Part shown: positions 36,903-45,114 of the stretch, one piece after another | How the letters are laid out: each line of letters begins with the position of its first letter | How positions within the stretch are numbered: the first letter of the stretch is position 1 | NCBI GenBank assembly: GCA_018970395.1 | Contig: JAGWWM010000003.1 | Span: forward strand, 36,975 to 100,974 | Reading direction: 5' to 3' | DNA from: Bacteroidota bacterium | GTDB lineage: Bacteria; Bacteroidota; Bacteroidia; Chitinophagales; Chitinophagaceae | DNA length: 64,000 nucleotides | Notes under the pieces: model-generated | Databases searched by the model: none | Seen by the model: only the letters and a program-made list of their open reading frames with translations | What the model was told of the DNA's origin: nothing | Made by a program: the position numbers and the translations under genes

Positions 36903-37319
36903 TTAATCAACAGTAGCAATGACTTTTAGTTCTATGGCAATGGGGGTGGGCAGACTTTTTATCTCAACTGTGGTGCGACAAGCCTGCACATTGCTGAAAT
37001 ACTCCGCGTAGATTTTATTGTAAATGGGAAAATCTTTTTTCATGTTTGTTAAAAATACTGTCACATCGACCATGCGATCCCAGCTGCTGCCACTCGCTTC
37101 GAGTACGGCTTTCACATTCGCAAATACAGCATGGCATTCCGCTGCAATATCATATTTCAAAATATTTCCTTCGGCATCCAGTTCGAGTCCGGGTATGGAA
37201 TTATCTGCTGCATTGCGGGGACCGATACCGGAGAGAAATAAGAGATTGCCGACTTTTCTGGCATGCGGGTAAGCCCCTAAGGGTTTGGCGGCTTGGTGGG
37301 TATTTATAATTGCACTCAT
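36903..37319 (-). CDS. RidA-family protein, probable 2-aminomuconate deaminase
   Basis: 138 residues, YjgF/YER057c/UK114 fold, trimeric in relatives. Conserved blocks: GAYPHARKVGNLLFLSGIGPRNA, ECHAVFANVKAVLEASGSSW, VDVTVFLTNM and the active-site ACRTTVEIKSLP with the carboxylate-binding Arg. Generic RidA proteins hydrolyse enamine and imine intermediates. In this operon, between kynU and the semialdehyde dehydrogenase, 2-aminomuconate deamination is the likely job (context inference). Confidence 0.88.
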   Translation of the reverse strand: MSAIINTHQAAKPLGAYPHARKVGNLLFLSGIGPRNAADNSIPGLELDAEGNILKYDIAAECHAVFANVKAVLEASGSSWDRMVDVTVFLTNMKKDFPIYNKIYAEYFSNVQACRTTVEIKSLPTPIAIELKVIATVD

Positions 37320-37332
37320 GATAAATTTTTTA

Positions 37333-37413
37333 TCCCCCTCCTAGAGGGGGTGCAGGGGGAGGACAAGACACACAAAAAAAATTCTCCCCCTAAGTCCCCC
37401 TCTAAGAGGGGGA
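37333..37413. repeat. C/G-rich inverted repeat between RidA and aldehyde dehydrogenase genes
   Basis: Left arm 37333-37361 and right arm 37384-37413 are near-identical inverted copies, each holding an inner palindrome (CCCCCTCCTAGAGGGGG at 37334-37350; CCCCCTCTAAGAGGGGG at 37396-37412). They can fold into a cruciform or act as a terminator between the two genes. Confidence 0.8.
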
Positions 37414-37418
37414 TATTC

Positions 37419-38879
37419 TTAATTAATTTTAATACACACATTCTTCGGCTCCGTAAAAAACCGCAACGCCTCCCATCCGCCTTCTCTCCCAACCCCACTG
37501 TTTTTCACTCCACCGAAAGGAGTGCGAAGATCACGCATCAGCCAGCAATTTACCCAAACAATACCGGTTTGCAATTGAGAAGATAAGCGATGGGCACGAC
37601 TCAGATCTTTGGTCCACACGGTTGCCGCTAGTCCATAACTTGAATCATTCGCCAACTGTAAAGCTTCTTCCTCGGTGGTAAAAGGCTGCAAGGTAATGAC
37701 CGGACCGAATATTTCTTCCTGATTGGTGCTGCAGGAAGAACCTAAACCTTCAATGACTGTCGGTTCAATAAAATAGCCGTTTGCACAACGACCACTGAGT
37801 TTGACGGCATTTCCACCGATCAAAATTTTCCCTCCCTCTTGTTTCGCTGTTTCAATGCAACGAAGAATTTTTTGATAATGCGCTTCGCTTACGATCGCTC
37901 CTTGTTTGGTGGAAGCCTCCAAGGGATCACCAACGGTTAAAGTCTTCACGCGCGATAAGAAATCTGTCTTGAATTTTTCATAGACCGATGCTTCGATGAG
38001 CAAGCGAGAGCCGCATAAACAAATTTCACCCTGATTGCTAAACGCCACCCGCAACAATTCATCCATGGTTTTGTCCCAGTCGCAATCCGCAAAAATCAAT
38101 GCAGGATTCTTGCCGCCCAATTCAAGCGATAATTTTTTAAACTTCGGAGCAGCGATGGAAGCAATACGTTCCCCTGCACGTGTACTGCCTGTAAAAGAAA
38201 TCACTTTAATATCCGGATGCGACACAATGGCTTCACCGGCCTTCGGACCTTGTCCGTGTATGATATTCAATACGCCTGCCGGCAAGCCCGCTTCGATACA
38301 AATTTTAGAAAGCAGATAAGCTGTAACGGGTGTAACCTCTGAAGGTTTCGCTATAACACAATTACCCGCAGCTAATGCAGGCGCAATCTTCCAGGTGAAG
38401 AGATAGAGCGGCAAGTTCCAGGGGGAAATACATCCGGCAATGCCGATAGGCTGACGCAGCGTGTAGTTGATGGCATGATCTTCCATTGCATGACTCTCTG
38501 AAGCAAAATGCATAATGCCTGTGGCGAAAAATCTGAAATTGGAAGCGGCACGCGGAATCTCCACCTGCTTGCTTAACCATAGCGGTTTACCATTGTCATT
38601 TGTTTCTGCAAGCGCAAGCGTTTCAAAATTTTCTTCGATTAGTTCAGCGATGCGATTGAGGATGCGAAAACGAAATTCATTGGAAGAAGTGCTCCATTGA
38701 GGGAAAGCCTTTTTTGCAGCAGCTACTGCTAATTCAATATCTTTTTCATTGGAATCAGGGACTTCATTCCACAATTCACCTGTAGCAGGATTATAATTGG
38801 GAAGATAGGATTTGCTCGATGGCGGAATCAATGCTCCGTGGATGTAATTTTCGAGGTGGTATGGTATGGTTAAGTTCAT
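37419..38879 (-). CDS. 2-aminomuconate-6-semialdehyde dehydrogenase (ALDH8A1-like)
   Basis: NAD-dependent aldehyde dehydrogenase, 486 residues from ATG at 38879 (MNLTIPYHLENYIHGAL); a TTG 4 codons upstream is rejected. Motifs: NAD-binding FTGSTRAGERIA, catalytic Glu in LELGGKNPALIF, catalytic Cys in SNQGEICLCGSRLLIE. The NQGEICLC string matches ALDH8A1, the animal 2-aminomuconic semialdehyde dehydrogenase. This suits the pathway: ACMSD output is oxidised to 2-aminomuconate, then deaminated by the neighbouring RidA protein. Confidence 0.9.
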   Translation of the reverse strand: MNLTIPYHLENYIHGALIPPSSKSYLPNYNPATGELWNEVPDSNEKDIELAVAAAKKAFPQWSTSSNEFRFRILNRIAELIEENFETLALAETNDNGKPLWLSKQVEIPRAASNFRFFATGIMHFASESHAMEDHAINYTLRQPIGIAGCISPWNLPLYLFTWKIAPALAAGNCVIAKPSEVTPVTAYLLSKICIEAGLPAGVLNIIHGQGPKAGEAIVSHPDIKVISFTGSTRAGERIASIAAPKFKKLSLELGGKNPALIFADCDWDKTMDELLRVAFSNQGEICLCGSRLLIEASVYEKFKTDFLSRVKTLTVGDPLEASTKQGAIVSEAHYQKILRCIETAKQEGGKILIGGNAVKLSGRCANGYFIEPTVIEGLGSSCSTNQEEIFGPVITLQPFTTEEEALQLANDSSYGLAATVWTKDLSRAHRLSSQLQTGIVWVNCWLMRDLRTPFGGVKNSGVGREGGWEALRFFTEPKNVCIKIN

Positions 38880-38955
38880 ATATGCAGGCAATCGTTCTTT
38901 AATTCAAGACCAAGTGTTACATGATTTGTCTATATTAAGTTAAAAGTCAAAAGTT

Positions 38956-39003
38956 AAAACTTAAAAGTAAATGCATGAATGCATCTTTTAACTTTTAAGT
39001 TTT
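38956..39003. repeat. AT-rich inverted repeat between SDR and aldehyde dehydrogenase genes
   Basis: AAAACTTAAAAG (38956-38967) and CTTTTAAGTTTT (38992-39003) are exact inverted arms around a 24-base core that itself holds ATGCAT twice. It may be a weak terminator or an interspersed repeat. Confidence 0.6.
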
Positions 39004-39023
39004 CAGTTTTAAGTTATTACAAA

Positions 39024-39809
39024 TTATATTGACCCCGTCCGTCCTCCATCCACCGGAATACTCACTCCGTTCACGTAAGAAGCTGCGGGCGATGCGAGGA
39101 AGACTGCGACATTCGCAATTTCTTCCGCATCGGCAAAACGACGCATGGGAATTTCTTCCGTCATGTGCGCTTCCACTTGATCCACGGAACTGTTTTGTTT
39201 TTGCGCCATCACCTCAATTAAAGAACTGAGGCGGCCCGTGCGCGTAGCGCCGGGCAATACATTGTTGACTGTAATTTGATAAGCGCCCAACTCATTTGCC
39301 ATGGTCTTCGCCCAACTGGCCACCGCCCCGCGAATGGTATTCGATACGCCGAGATTCTTTAATGGAATCTTTACCGAGGTAGAAATCACATTGATGATTC
39401 GTCCATAACCACTTCTTTTCATGGAAGGCACTACCGCCTGCGTTAGAATATGATTACAAATGAGATGTTGATTGAAAGCACTCAAAAATGCCATAGTCTC
39501 CGCCTCGGTGATTGGACCCGATGCCGGACCGCCACTGTTGTTAATCAGAATGTGCACTTCCTTCTCCTTTACATATTCTGTGATGATCTCTTTTAACTTT
39601 TCCGGCTGAGCATAATTGGCCACTCGATAATCGTGGGTTTGTCCGGAAGATGTATCCAGTTTTGATACTGCTTCTTTAAGTGATGCTTCATTTCTTGCCA
39701 ATAACACACAGGAGGCGCCTTGCAACGCCAGTTCCCGCGCAATGGCAAAACCGATTCCTTGAGTACTGCCGCCAACAACGGCTCGTTTTCCTGAAAGGGA
39801 TAAGTTCAT
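39024..39809 (-). CDS. SDR-family oxidoreductase lacking the YxxxK pair
   Basis: 261 residues, Rossmann fold with VVGGSTQGIGFAIARELALQG (NAD(P) motif, TGxxxGIG variant) and the NNSGG strand motif. The Ser-Tyr-Lys catalytic set is incomplete. Aligned on E. coli FabG through LPG and WAKTMANEL, the region LGVSNTIRGAV puts Ser at the Tyr position and Arg at the Lys position. It ends VSIPVDGGRTGSI as classical SDRs do. It is the first gene of the minus-strand kynurenine cluster, so it may serve a late step such as 4-oxalocrotonate-derived acids, but activity is uncertain. Confidence 0.8.
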   Translation of the reverse strand: MNLSLSGKRAVVGGSTQGIGFAIARELALQGASCVLLARNEASLKEAVSKLDTSSGQTHDYRVANYAQPEKLKEIITEYVKEKEVHILINNSGGPASGPITEAETMAFLSAFNQHLICNHILTQAVVPSMKRSGYGRIINVISTSVKIPLKNLGVSNTIRGAVASWAKTMANELGAYQITVNNVLPGATRTGRLSSLIEVMAQKQNSSVDQVEAHMTEEIPMRRFADAEEIANVAVFLASPAASYVNGVSIPVDGGRTGSI

Positions 39810-39872
39810 TTGTACTACTGTTATAAATTTGATTTGTGCGGTCTAATAAAACTGAAAATTAGGTTTTTTTAC

Positions 39873-39920
39873 GTCAAAAGGCAAAAGTCAAAACCATTGC
39901 AGTCCGGGGAAAATTCAAAT
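39873..39920 (+). repeat. GTCAAAAGG / TCCGGGGAAAATTCAAAT repeat, copy a
   Basis: Starts GTCAAAAGGCAAAAGTCAAAA, includes ATTGCAGTCCGGGGAAAA and ends AAATTCAAAT. Same family as 47624-47688 (same strand) and 48154-48202 (reverse). Confidence 0.75.
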
Positions 39921-40005
39921 ATGAAGATCTTTAAAATATGAATTAACTCTTTTGATGTTTGATTATTTCACGCAAAGCTCGCAAAGAGGCAAAGACCGCC
40001 AAGAT

Positions 40006-40087
40006 CGTCATGTTGAGCAATAGCGAAACATCTCATCTTTCGAAGCGTTCTAAACCGGGAGATCCTTCGCTTACGCTCAGGATGACG
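40006..40087. repeat. CGTCATGTTGAGC hairpin element, unit 1
   Basis: Imperfect 29-base arms CGTCATGTTGAGCAATAGCG... (40006-40034) and ...TTACGCTCAGGATGACG (40059-40087). This kind of element, with CATCTC/GAGATCC inner arms, occurs in many bacterial genomes as an extragenic palindrome. Confidence 0.8.
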
Positions 40088-40214
40088 CTGCCTAAATGTG
40101 TGGCGCTGACAAGGCAGAACGCGCGGGCAGGTTTGTTTTTCGCCTTTAGTGGCTCGTTTTTCGTGCTTTTTCGATAGACGAACAACGACCAACGATAAAC
40201 GAGTACGGTTTGCC

Positions 40215-40322
40215 CGTCATGTTGAGCGAAAGCGAAACATCTCATTTTTCAGCGCATTCAATCATGAGATCCTTCGCCTACGCTTCCCGTTTACGCTTCG
40301 CTACGGGACAGGCAGGATGACG
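40215..40322. repeat. CGTCATGTTGAGC hairpin element, unit 2
   Basis: Left arm at 40215-40243 and right part from GAGATCC at 40266 to GGATGACG ending at 40322. The right arm is split by an inserted, self-complementary CCCGTTTACGCTTCGCTACG-type segment. It precedes haao by about 97 bases. Confidence 0.8.
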
Positions 40323-40418
40323 GTTTATAAGTGCTTTGAAGTAACAACAAACAAACTATTCACAATTTCTCCGAAATTCTGTACTTTCAACCCAATTTCA
40401 CTTATTAAAACTTGTCAT

Positions 40419-40940
40419 ATGGCTGTTACTCCTCCTTTCAATCTCAAAAAATGGATTGATGAACATCGTGATTTACTGAAACCACCGGTTGGTAATCAAT
40501 GTGTTTACAAAGAAGCAGAGGATTTTATTGTGATGGTGGTGGGTGGACCTAACTCCAGAAAAGATTATCATTTCAACGAAACAGAAGAACTTTTTTATCA
40601 GCTGGAAGGAGATATTGTAGTAAAGATTGTGGATGATGGTGTACCTAAGGATATTGAAATCAAAGAGGGAGATATGTTTTTATTGCCTGCACGAACACCG
40701 CACTCCCCCCAACGCGGATCTAATACGGTTGGACTAGTGATTGAAAAAGTGAGAAAAAATGAAGAAGATGGATTCATGTGGTTTTGTGAAAAATGCGGCA
40801 ATATGCTGTATGAAGAAAAACTGCATGTCAGCGATATCGTAAAGCAATTGCCTCCTGTAATGGAAGGCTTCTATTCTTCAGAAGAAAGAAGAACCTGCAA
40901 CAAATGCGGTTCCGTCATGTTGCCGCCCGTGAAAAGATAA
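40419..40940 (+). CDS. haao: 3-hydroxyanthranilate 3,4-dioxygenase
   Basis: Non-haem Fe(II) extradiol-type enzyme that opens 3-hydroxyanthranilate to 2-amino-3-carboxymuconate semialdehyde. 173 residues from ATG at 40419 (MAVTPPFNLKKWIDEHRDLL); an open frame further upstream runs through repeats and is rejected. Iron ligands fall at H51, E57 and H95, the same numbers as in the Cupriavidus enzyme, with R47 and R99 conserved. The C-terminal rubredoxin-like site is complete (C123, C126, C160, C163), as in the bacterial form. It precedes acmsd by 28 bases. Confidence 0.96.
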   Translation: MAVTPPFNLKKWIDEHRDLLKPPVGNQCVYKEAEDFIVMVVGGPNSRKDYHFNETEELFYQLEGDIVVKIVDDGVPKDIEIKEGDMFLLPARTPHSPQRGSNTVGLVIEKVRKNEEDGFMWFCEKCGNMLYEEKLHVSDIVKQLPPVMEGFYSSEERRTCNKCGSVMLPPVKR

Positions 40941-40968
40941 TTCATTCATACGTTACCATTCGTTTCAC

Positions 40969-41967
40969 ATGAAGATTGACATCCACACCCATATCATGCC
41001 AGACCGTATGCCCAACTGGACGAAAAAGTTTGGGTACGGCGAATTCATTCATCTGGAGCATCGAAATTGTAAAGCCTGCATGATGAAGGGTGATAAACTA
41101 TTTCGTGAGGTAGAGGACAATTGTTTTCATGCAGATACGCGCATCAGCGAGATGGATCAGACTCAAGTAAACATTCAGGTGCTATCAACTATACCTGTTC
41201 TGTTCAACTACTGGGCGAAGCCGGAAGATGCATTGGAGACTTCACGTTTTTTGAATGATCATATTGCCGATACGGTTGGGAAATACCCTGATCGTTTCAT
41301 TGGGATTGGTACTGTGCCCATGCAATCCATGGATCATGCGATCAAAGAAATGGAACGCTGTGTGCAGGAGTTAAAAATGCCCGGTCTTGAGATCGGCAGC
41401 AATATCAATGGGATGAATTTATCGGATCCGTTCTTTCATCCATTTTTTGAAGCGGCTGAAAAATTGGGATGCGCACTTTTTGTACATCCCTGGGAGATGA
41501 TGGGTGAAGGACAGATGCAAAAGTACTGGTTGCCCTGGCTGGTGGGTATGCCGGCAGAAACGTCACGCGCGATATGCTCGATGATCTTTGGCGGGGTGCT
41601 TGAAAAATTTCCAAAATTAAGGGTTGCCTTTGCCCACGGAGGCGGCTCTTTCCCTTTCACCATGGGCAGAATACAACATGGCTTTGAAGTAAGACCGGAT
41701 CTGGTTGCGATTGACAACCCGATCTCTCCTAAAAATTATATTGGCAAATTCTGGGTGGACAGTCTGGTGCATGATGCAAATGCCATGCAATACCTGATTG
41801 AAGTGATGGGGGAAGATTTTATTTGTCTGGGCAGCGACTATCCCTTCCCATTAGGAGAGCATGTGCCGGGCAAAATGATTCAAGACATGAATCTCTCTCA
41901 CCTACTACAACAGAAATTATTCAAGGAGAACGCTGTGAAATGGCTGGGCATTAACCCACTCTGTTGA
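40969..41967 (+). CDS. acmsd: 2-amino-3-carboxymuconate-6-semialdehyde decarboxylase
   Basis: Zinc amidohydrolase-superfamily decarboxylase that converts ACMS to 2-aminomuconate-6-semialdehyde, diverting it from NAD synthesis. 332 residues. Metal ligands H6 and H8 (IDIHTHIMP), H173 (FVHPWEMMG), D290 (CLGSDYPFPLGE), and the catalytic His in AHGGGSFPF (H223). All key residues are present. It is co-transcribed with haao and overlaps the end of the convergent AAA+ gene by 17 bases. Confidence 0.95.
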   Translation: MKIDIHTHIMPDRMPNWTKKFGYGEFIHLEHRNCKACMMKGDKLFREVEDNCFHADTRISEMDQTQVNIQVLSTIPVLFNYWAKPEDALETSRFLNDHIADTVGKYPDRFIGIGTVPMQSMDHAIKEMERCVQELKMPGLEIGSNINGMNLSDPFFHPFFEAAEKLGCALFVHPWEMMGEGQMQKYWLPWLVGMPAETSRAICSMIFGGVLEKFPKLRVAFAHGGGSFPFTMGRIQHGFEVRPDLVAIDNPISPKNYIGKFWVDSLVHDANAMQYLIEVMGEDFICLGSDYPFPLGEHVPGKMIQDMNLSHLLQQKLFKENAVKWLGINPLC

Positions 41968-43639
41968 AACCAATTTTTCCCCTGTTTTTCCCAGGATCAT
42001 TACGAAAATTTATTTCTTCCTGTGCTAATTTCTTGTAATAATCAAGTGTAGGCACGAACCCGGCATCCAGCAAAAAATCTACTAATGATTTTTTTCTAAT
42101 ATTTTCTATTTGCGCACCGGTAAGTGAAAAATCCTCCGATAAAATATCAATGAACGCCTGATCCATGGTGGGGAATTTGGTCTTCCAGATTGCCTTAATC
42201 GCATCTATTCCCGGATTGTCAAAATTCATTTTATATAAAAATCTGCGATCAAATGCCTTATCCAAATTGGATTCCATATTTGTGGTTGCGATAAATATCC
42301 CTTCAAAATTTTCAAGCTCTTCCAATAAGATATTCTGCAGACTATTTTCCATCTGATCGCCACGATCATTTACAGCTCTTCTTCTTCCCAAAACCGCATC
42401 CGCCTCATTGAATAAAAGAATGGGAGCAAGGGTGCATTCTTTTTTCATCTTACGGTATTCCACAAAAAGTTCCCTGATATTTTTTTCCGTCTCCCCTACC
42501 CATTTATCCCTGATTTTACTGGCATCAGCAGCAAGCATGACGCGACCAGTTAAACGAGCGATCTGAAAAACCGTCTCCGTTTTACCTGTCCCCGGCCCTC
42601 CATACAACAAGATAGTAACCCCTGGTTTCATATTGATTTGACGAAAACGCTCCGTCATTTTTTCAAAAGGTTTAGGCATGAGCAACTCCCTGATTTTCTC
42701 AACAGCTGCCTGTTGTTCCGGTTGAAAAATCAATTCCACGGGAGCAATCGTATCCGGATTTTTTTGTTCTAGTAACTTACATTTTGACAACTTATTTTTT
42801 ACCGGAGCTTTGGGATCAACAATCTGAATAAGTTTATCCGTAAAATCAAAATAATCATCTGAAGAAAAAAAATCTTCTTCCGACTTCTTAACCAAGCCTT
42901 TTTTGAAAAAGACATGCGATTCGTCTTCAAATTGACGCATAAAATGATACCTGTCCTCCGATTTATAGAAAAAGTCGTCCGCCATGCTTTTGATACCAAA
43001 ACCGCTTTTCCCATTATAGAAGTCGAGACATAATTTGAGCAGCATAAGGATATCATTACCCTTGATTTTTTCTTTTTTTAGATATTTACTCAAAGAGTTG
43101 GCCGGAGAAACTTTGAGAAGTTCGCTAACCACAGCAGCAAGGTTTTCTACCGGAAGTTTTTTTCTTTTCCAAATTCTAAACTCCTGATTAAACTGATCAA
43201 GGAGCTGAAAAGCTGTTTTCGCAGGAGTAAATTTCTTTTGCATCAGCGACCAGTCATTATTGGTTACACAACTGACCAGACGAGCGCTAAACTCATACTC
43301 TGTCTTTGGGTATAACTTGACATTGCGACTTGGCTGTATCCAGTCGCGGGTTACAAACACCTGTAGTAAATCATTGATACATACTGCTGCGGAAGGTTTC
43401 ATGCCCAGATAATCAAGCAACTCACCCACTGAAGTGGTTGTTTGATTGTATTTCATTTGAAGAAGTAGAGAAAAAATGACCACTTCTTCAGGTTTGCAAT
43501 TAAAGAAACCGGAAAGAGCCTCAATTTCAGTTTTGCAATCGGCCAAAATTTCGTCTGACAAACCCGAATCTTCAAGTTTGGCATGGAGTTCATGTAGATG
43601 ATCCAGAATGGGGTTGGTTGGTACTTGAAAGATTGGCAT
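41951..43639 (-). CDS. AAA+ ATPase with N-terminal regulatory region
   Basis: 562 residues from ATG at 43639 (MPIFQVPTNPILDHL); the TTG upstream is rejected. The first ~320 residues are helical and resemble no domain I can name. The AAA core follows: Walker A LLYGGPGTGKTETVFQIA, Walker-B-like PILLFNEADAVLGRR (Asn where the Asp usually is, as in a known FNEAD subgroup), sensor 1 FIATTNMESNLDKAF and arginine finger RRFLYKMNF. C-terminal helical lid. Substrate is unknown; the family acts as a remodelling ATPase. It overlaps acmsd by 17 bases. Confidence 0.85.
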   Translation of the reverse strand: MPIFQVPTNPILDHLHELHAKLEDSGLSDEILADCKTEIEALSGFFNCKPEEVVIFSLLLQMKYNQTTTSVGELLDYLGMKPSAAVCINDLLQVFVTRDWIQPSRNVKLYPKTEYEFSARLVSCVTNNDWSLMQKKFTPAKTAFQLLDQFNQEFRIWKRKKLPVENLAAVVSELLKVSPANSLSKYLKKEKIKGNDILMLLKLCLDFYNGKSGFGIKSMADDFFYKSEDRYHFMRQFEDESHVFFKKGLVKKSEEDFFSSDDYFDFTDKLIQIVDPKAPVKNKLSKCKLLEQKNPDTIAPVELIFQPEQQAAVEKIRELLMPKPFEKMTERFRQINMKPGVTILLYGGPGTGKTETVFQIARLTGRVMLAADASKIRDKWVGETEKNIRELFVEYRKMKKECTLAPILLFNEADAVLGRRRAVNDRGDQMENSLQNILLEELENFEGIFIATTNMESNLDKAFDRRFLYKMNFDNPGIDAIKAIWKTKFPTMDQAFIDILSEDFSLTGAQIENIRKKSLVDFLLDAGFVPTLDYYKKLAQEEINFRNDPGKNRGKIGFNRVG

Positions 43640-43760
43640 AATGGAAGGTTTTAGTGAAGAGGGCAAACTTAGATACTCAGATTGCAATGTATTTACAAAG
43701 CAAAATGAAAAGGTGTGATTTAGGATTTTATTATGAAATCAAAGCTGCCGATTCTCTCAC

Positions 43761-45083
43761 CTATTCCAACCCGAAAATACCTTTATTTAAAACCTGCAGG
43801 GTTTGTTTTTTATAATCGGATGGAACGAGCAGGGAAACATTATGCGGACTTCCGCCATAGCTGACCATTCTAACCGGAACACCTTCCAGACTTTCAAACA
43901 AACGGCTTAATATTTTATCTGTCTTGGCAATCTCATTGCCTACCACTGATACAATGGTCTGATCTCTGTCGATTTCAACCGTTCCCAGTGGATCAAGTTC
44001 GCGGAGTATTTGAGAAAGATGAAGATCGCTGTCTATCGTAACAGAGACAGCCACCTCGGAAGTAGTAATCATATCAATTGGGGTACGATATTTTTCAAAA
44101 ACCTCGAATATTTTACGAAGGAAACCGTAGGCAAGCAACATTCTGCTGCTTTTGATTTTCACAGCAATAATGCCGTCTTTAGCCGCAACCGCTTTGGCAC
44201 CCACGCTACCCGCTTCTTCTACAATGAGTGTTCCTTTGGCATCCGGCTGCATGGTATTCAGTAGCTTCACCGGCACTTTGGTTACCTGTGCGGGCCAGAT
44301 GGAAGCAGGGTGTAAAATTTTCGCTCCGAAATAAGCCAGTTCTGCCGCTTCGTCAAAACTTAATTGTTCAACCGGAACGGTTTTACCCACCACTCTCGGA
44401 TCGTTGTTATGCATCCCGTCAATATCTGTCCATATTTCACAAACACTTGCCTGCACAGCCGCAGCAATCAAAGAAGCGCTGTAATCACTTCCGCCTCTTT
44501 TCAAGTTATCTACTTCTCCCCTGGCATTGCGACAAATATATCCTTGCGTAATGAAGATGGGTGTACTTTCTTTCTGTTGGAGTATGGTAGTCAGTTTTTG
44601 ACGAATAAGATCGAGCGGCGGCTCATCATTTGCATCAATACTCATGAAATCAAGCGCAGGCAACAGTTCATGTAAAATTCCTTTTTCTTCCAAATAGCAA
44701 CTGAAGAGTTTGGTGCTCATCAATTCTCCTTGCGCGAGTATATCTTTATTGAGTGCTTCATTAAAAGAAATCTTAAGAATAATCTGCATGAACTCAAAAT
44801 GCTCGCCGATCAATTGAGCTGCTTTGTTACGAGCAGCAGTCGTTTGTAATAAATTTTCTATGAATAAATCGTAGTGCGATTTAAGATTAGCGATGATATC
44901 AGCAGCTTCTTGTTTTTTACCTGCAGCAAGCGCATCGCCAATAGAAACGAGCGTATTGGTAGTACCGCTCAAGGCGCTAAGCACGACAATTTTATTTTCC
45001 TGATCCCGAGTAATCAAATCCGCTACCTGATGCATTCTTTCCGGCTTGCCTACCGAGGTGCCGCCAAATTTCATAATCTTCAT
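43761..45083 (-). CDS. lysC: Aspartate kinase
   Basis: ATP-dependent phosphorylation of aspartate, first step of lysine, threonine, methionine and diaminopimelate synthesis. 440 residues. N-terminal KFGGTSVGKPERM, the amino-acid kinase core GGSDYSASLIAAAVQA and IWTDIDGMHNNDPRVV, then two ACT domains (AVKIKSSRMLLAYGFLRKIFEVFEKYRTPIDMITTSEVAV) for feedback control. Monofunctional, with no homoserine dehydrogenase domain. It lies 31 bases downstream of the Ldh-family gene and is probably co-transcribed with it. Confidence 0.95.
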   Translation of the reverse strand: MKIMKFGGTSVGKPERMHQVADLITRDQENKIVVLSALSGTTNTLVSIGDALAAGKKQEAADIIANLKSHYDLFIENLLQTTAARNKAAQLIGEHFEFMQIILKISFNEALNKDILAQGELMSTKLFSCYLEEKGILHELLPALDFMSIDANDEPPLDLIRQKLTTILQQKESTPIFITQGYICRNARGEVDNLKRGGSDYSASLIAAAVQASVCEIWTDIDGMHNNDPRVVGKTVPVEQLSFDEAAELAYFGAKILHPASIWPAQVTKVPVKLLNTMQPDAKGTLIVEEAGSVGAKAVAAKDGIIAVKIKSSRMLLAYGFLRKIFEVFEKYRTPIDMITTSEVAVSVTIDSDLHLSQILRELDPLGTVEIDRDQTIVSVVGNEIAKTDKILSRLFESLEGVPVRMVSYGGSPHNVSLLVPSDYKKQTLQVLNKGIFGLE

Positions 45084-45114
45084 GGATGTTCAGTTATTAT
45101 TTGAGGGCGCAAAA

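Larger units (their letters stand above)
39810..40418. other. 609-base gene-free divergent region rich in interspersed repeats
   Basis: The gap between the SDR gene (minus) and haao (plus) holds three known elements and no credible gene: a GTCAAAAGG...TCCGGGG repeat (39873-39920), a hairpin element (40006-40087) and a second, longer one (40215-40322). The ACGCAAAG and ACGAACAACGACCAACG motifs in between are low-complexity. The promoters of both divergent transcripts must lie here, but I see none that convinces me. Confidence 0.7.

Noticed and set aside
40149..40418. N-terminal extension of the haao frame by 90 codons
   Set aside because: It runs through hairpin elements; the conserved N-terminus and the iron-ligand numbering (51, 57, 95) require the ATG at 40419.
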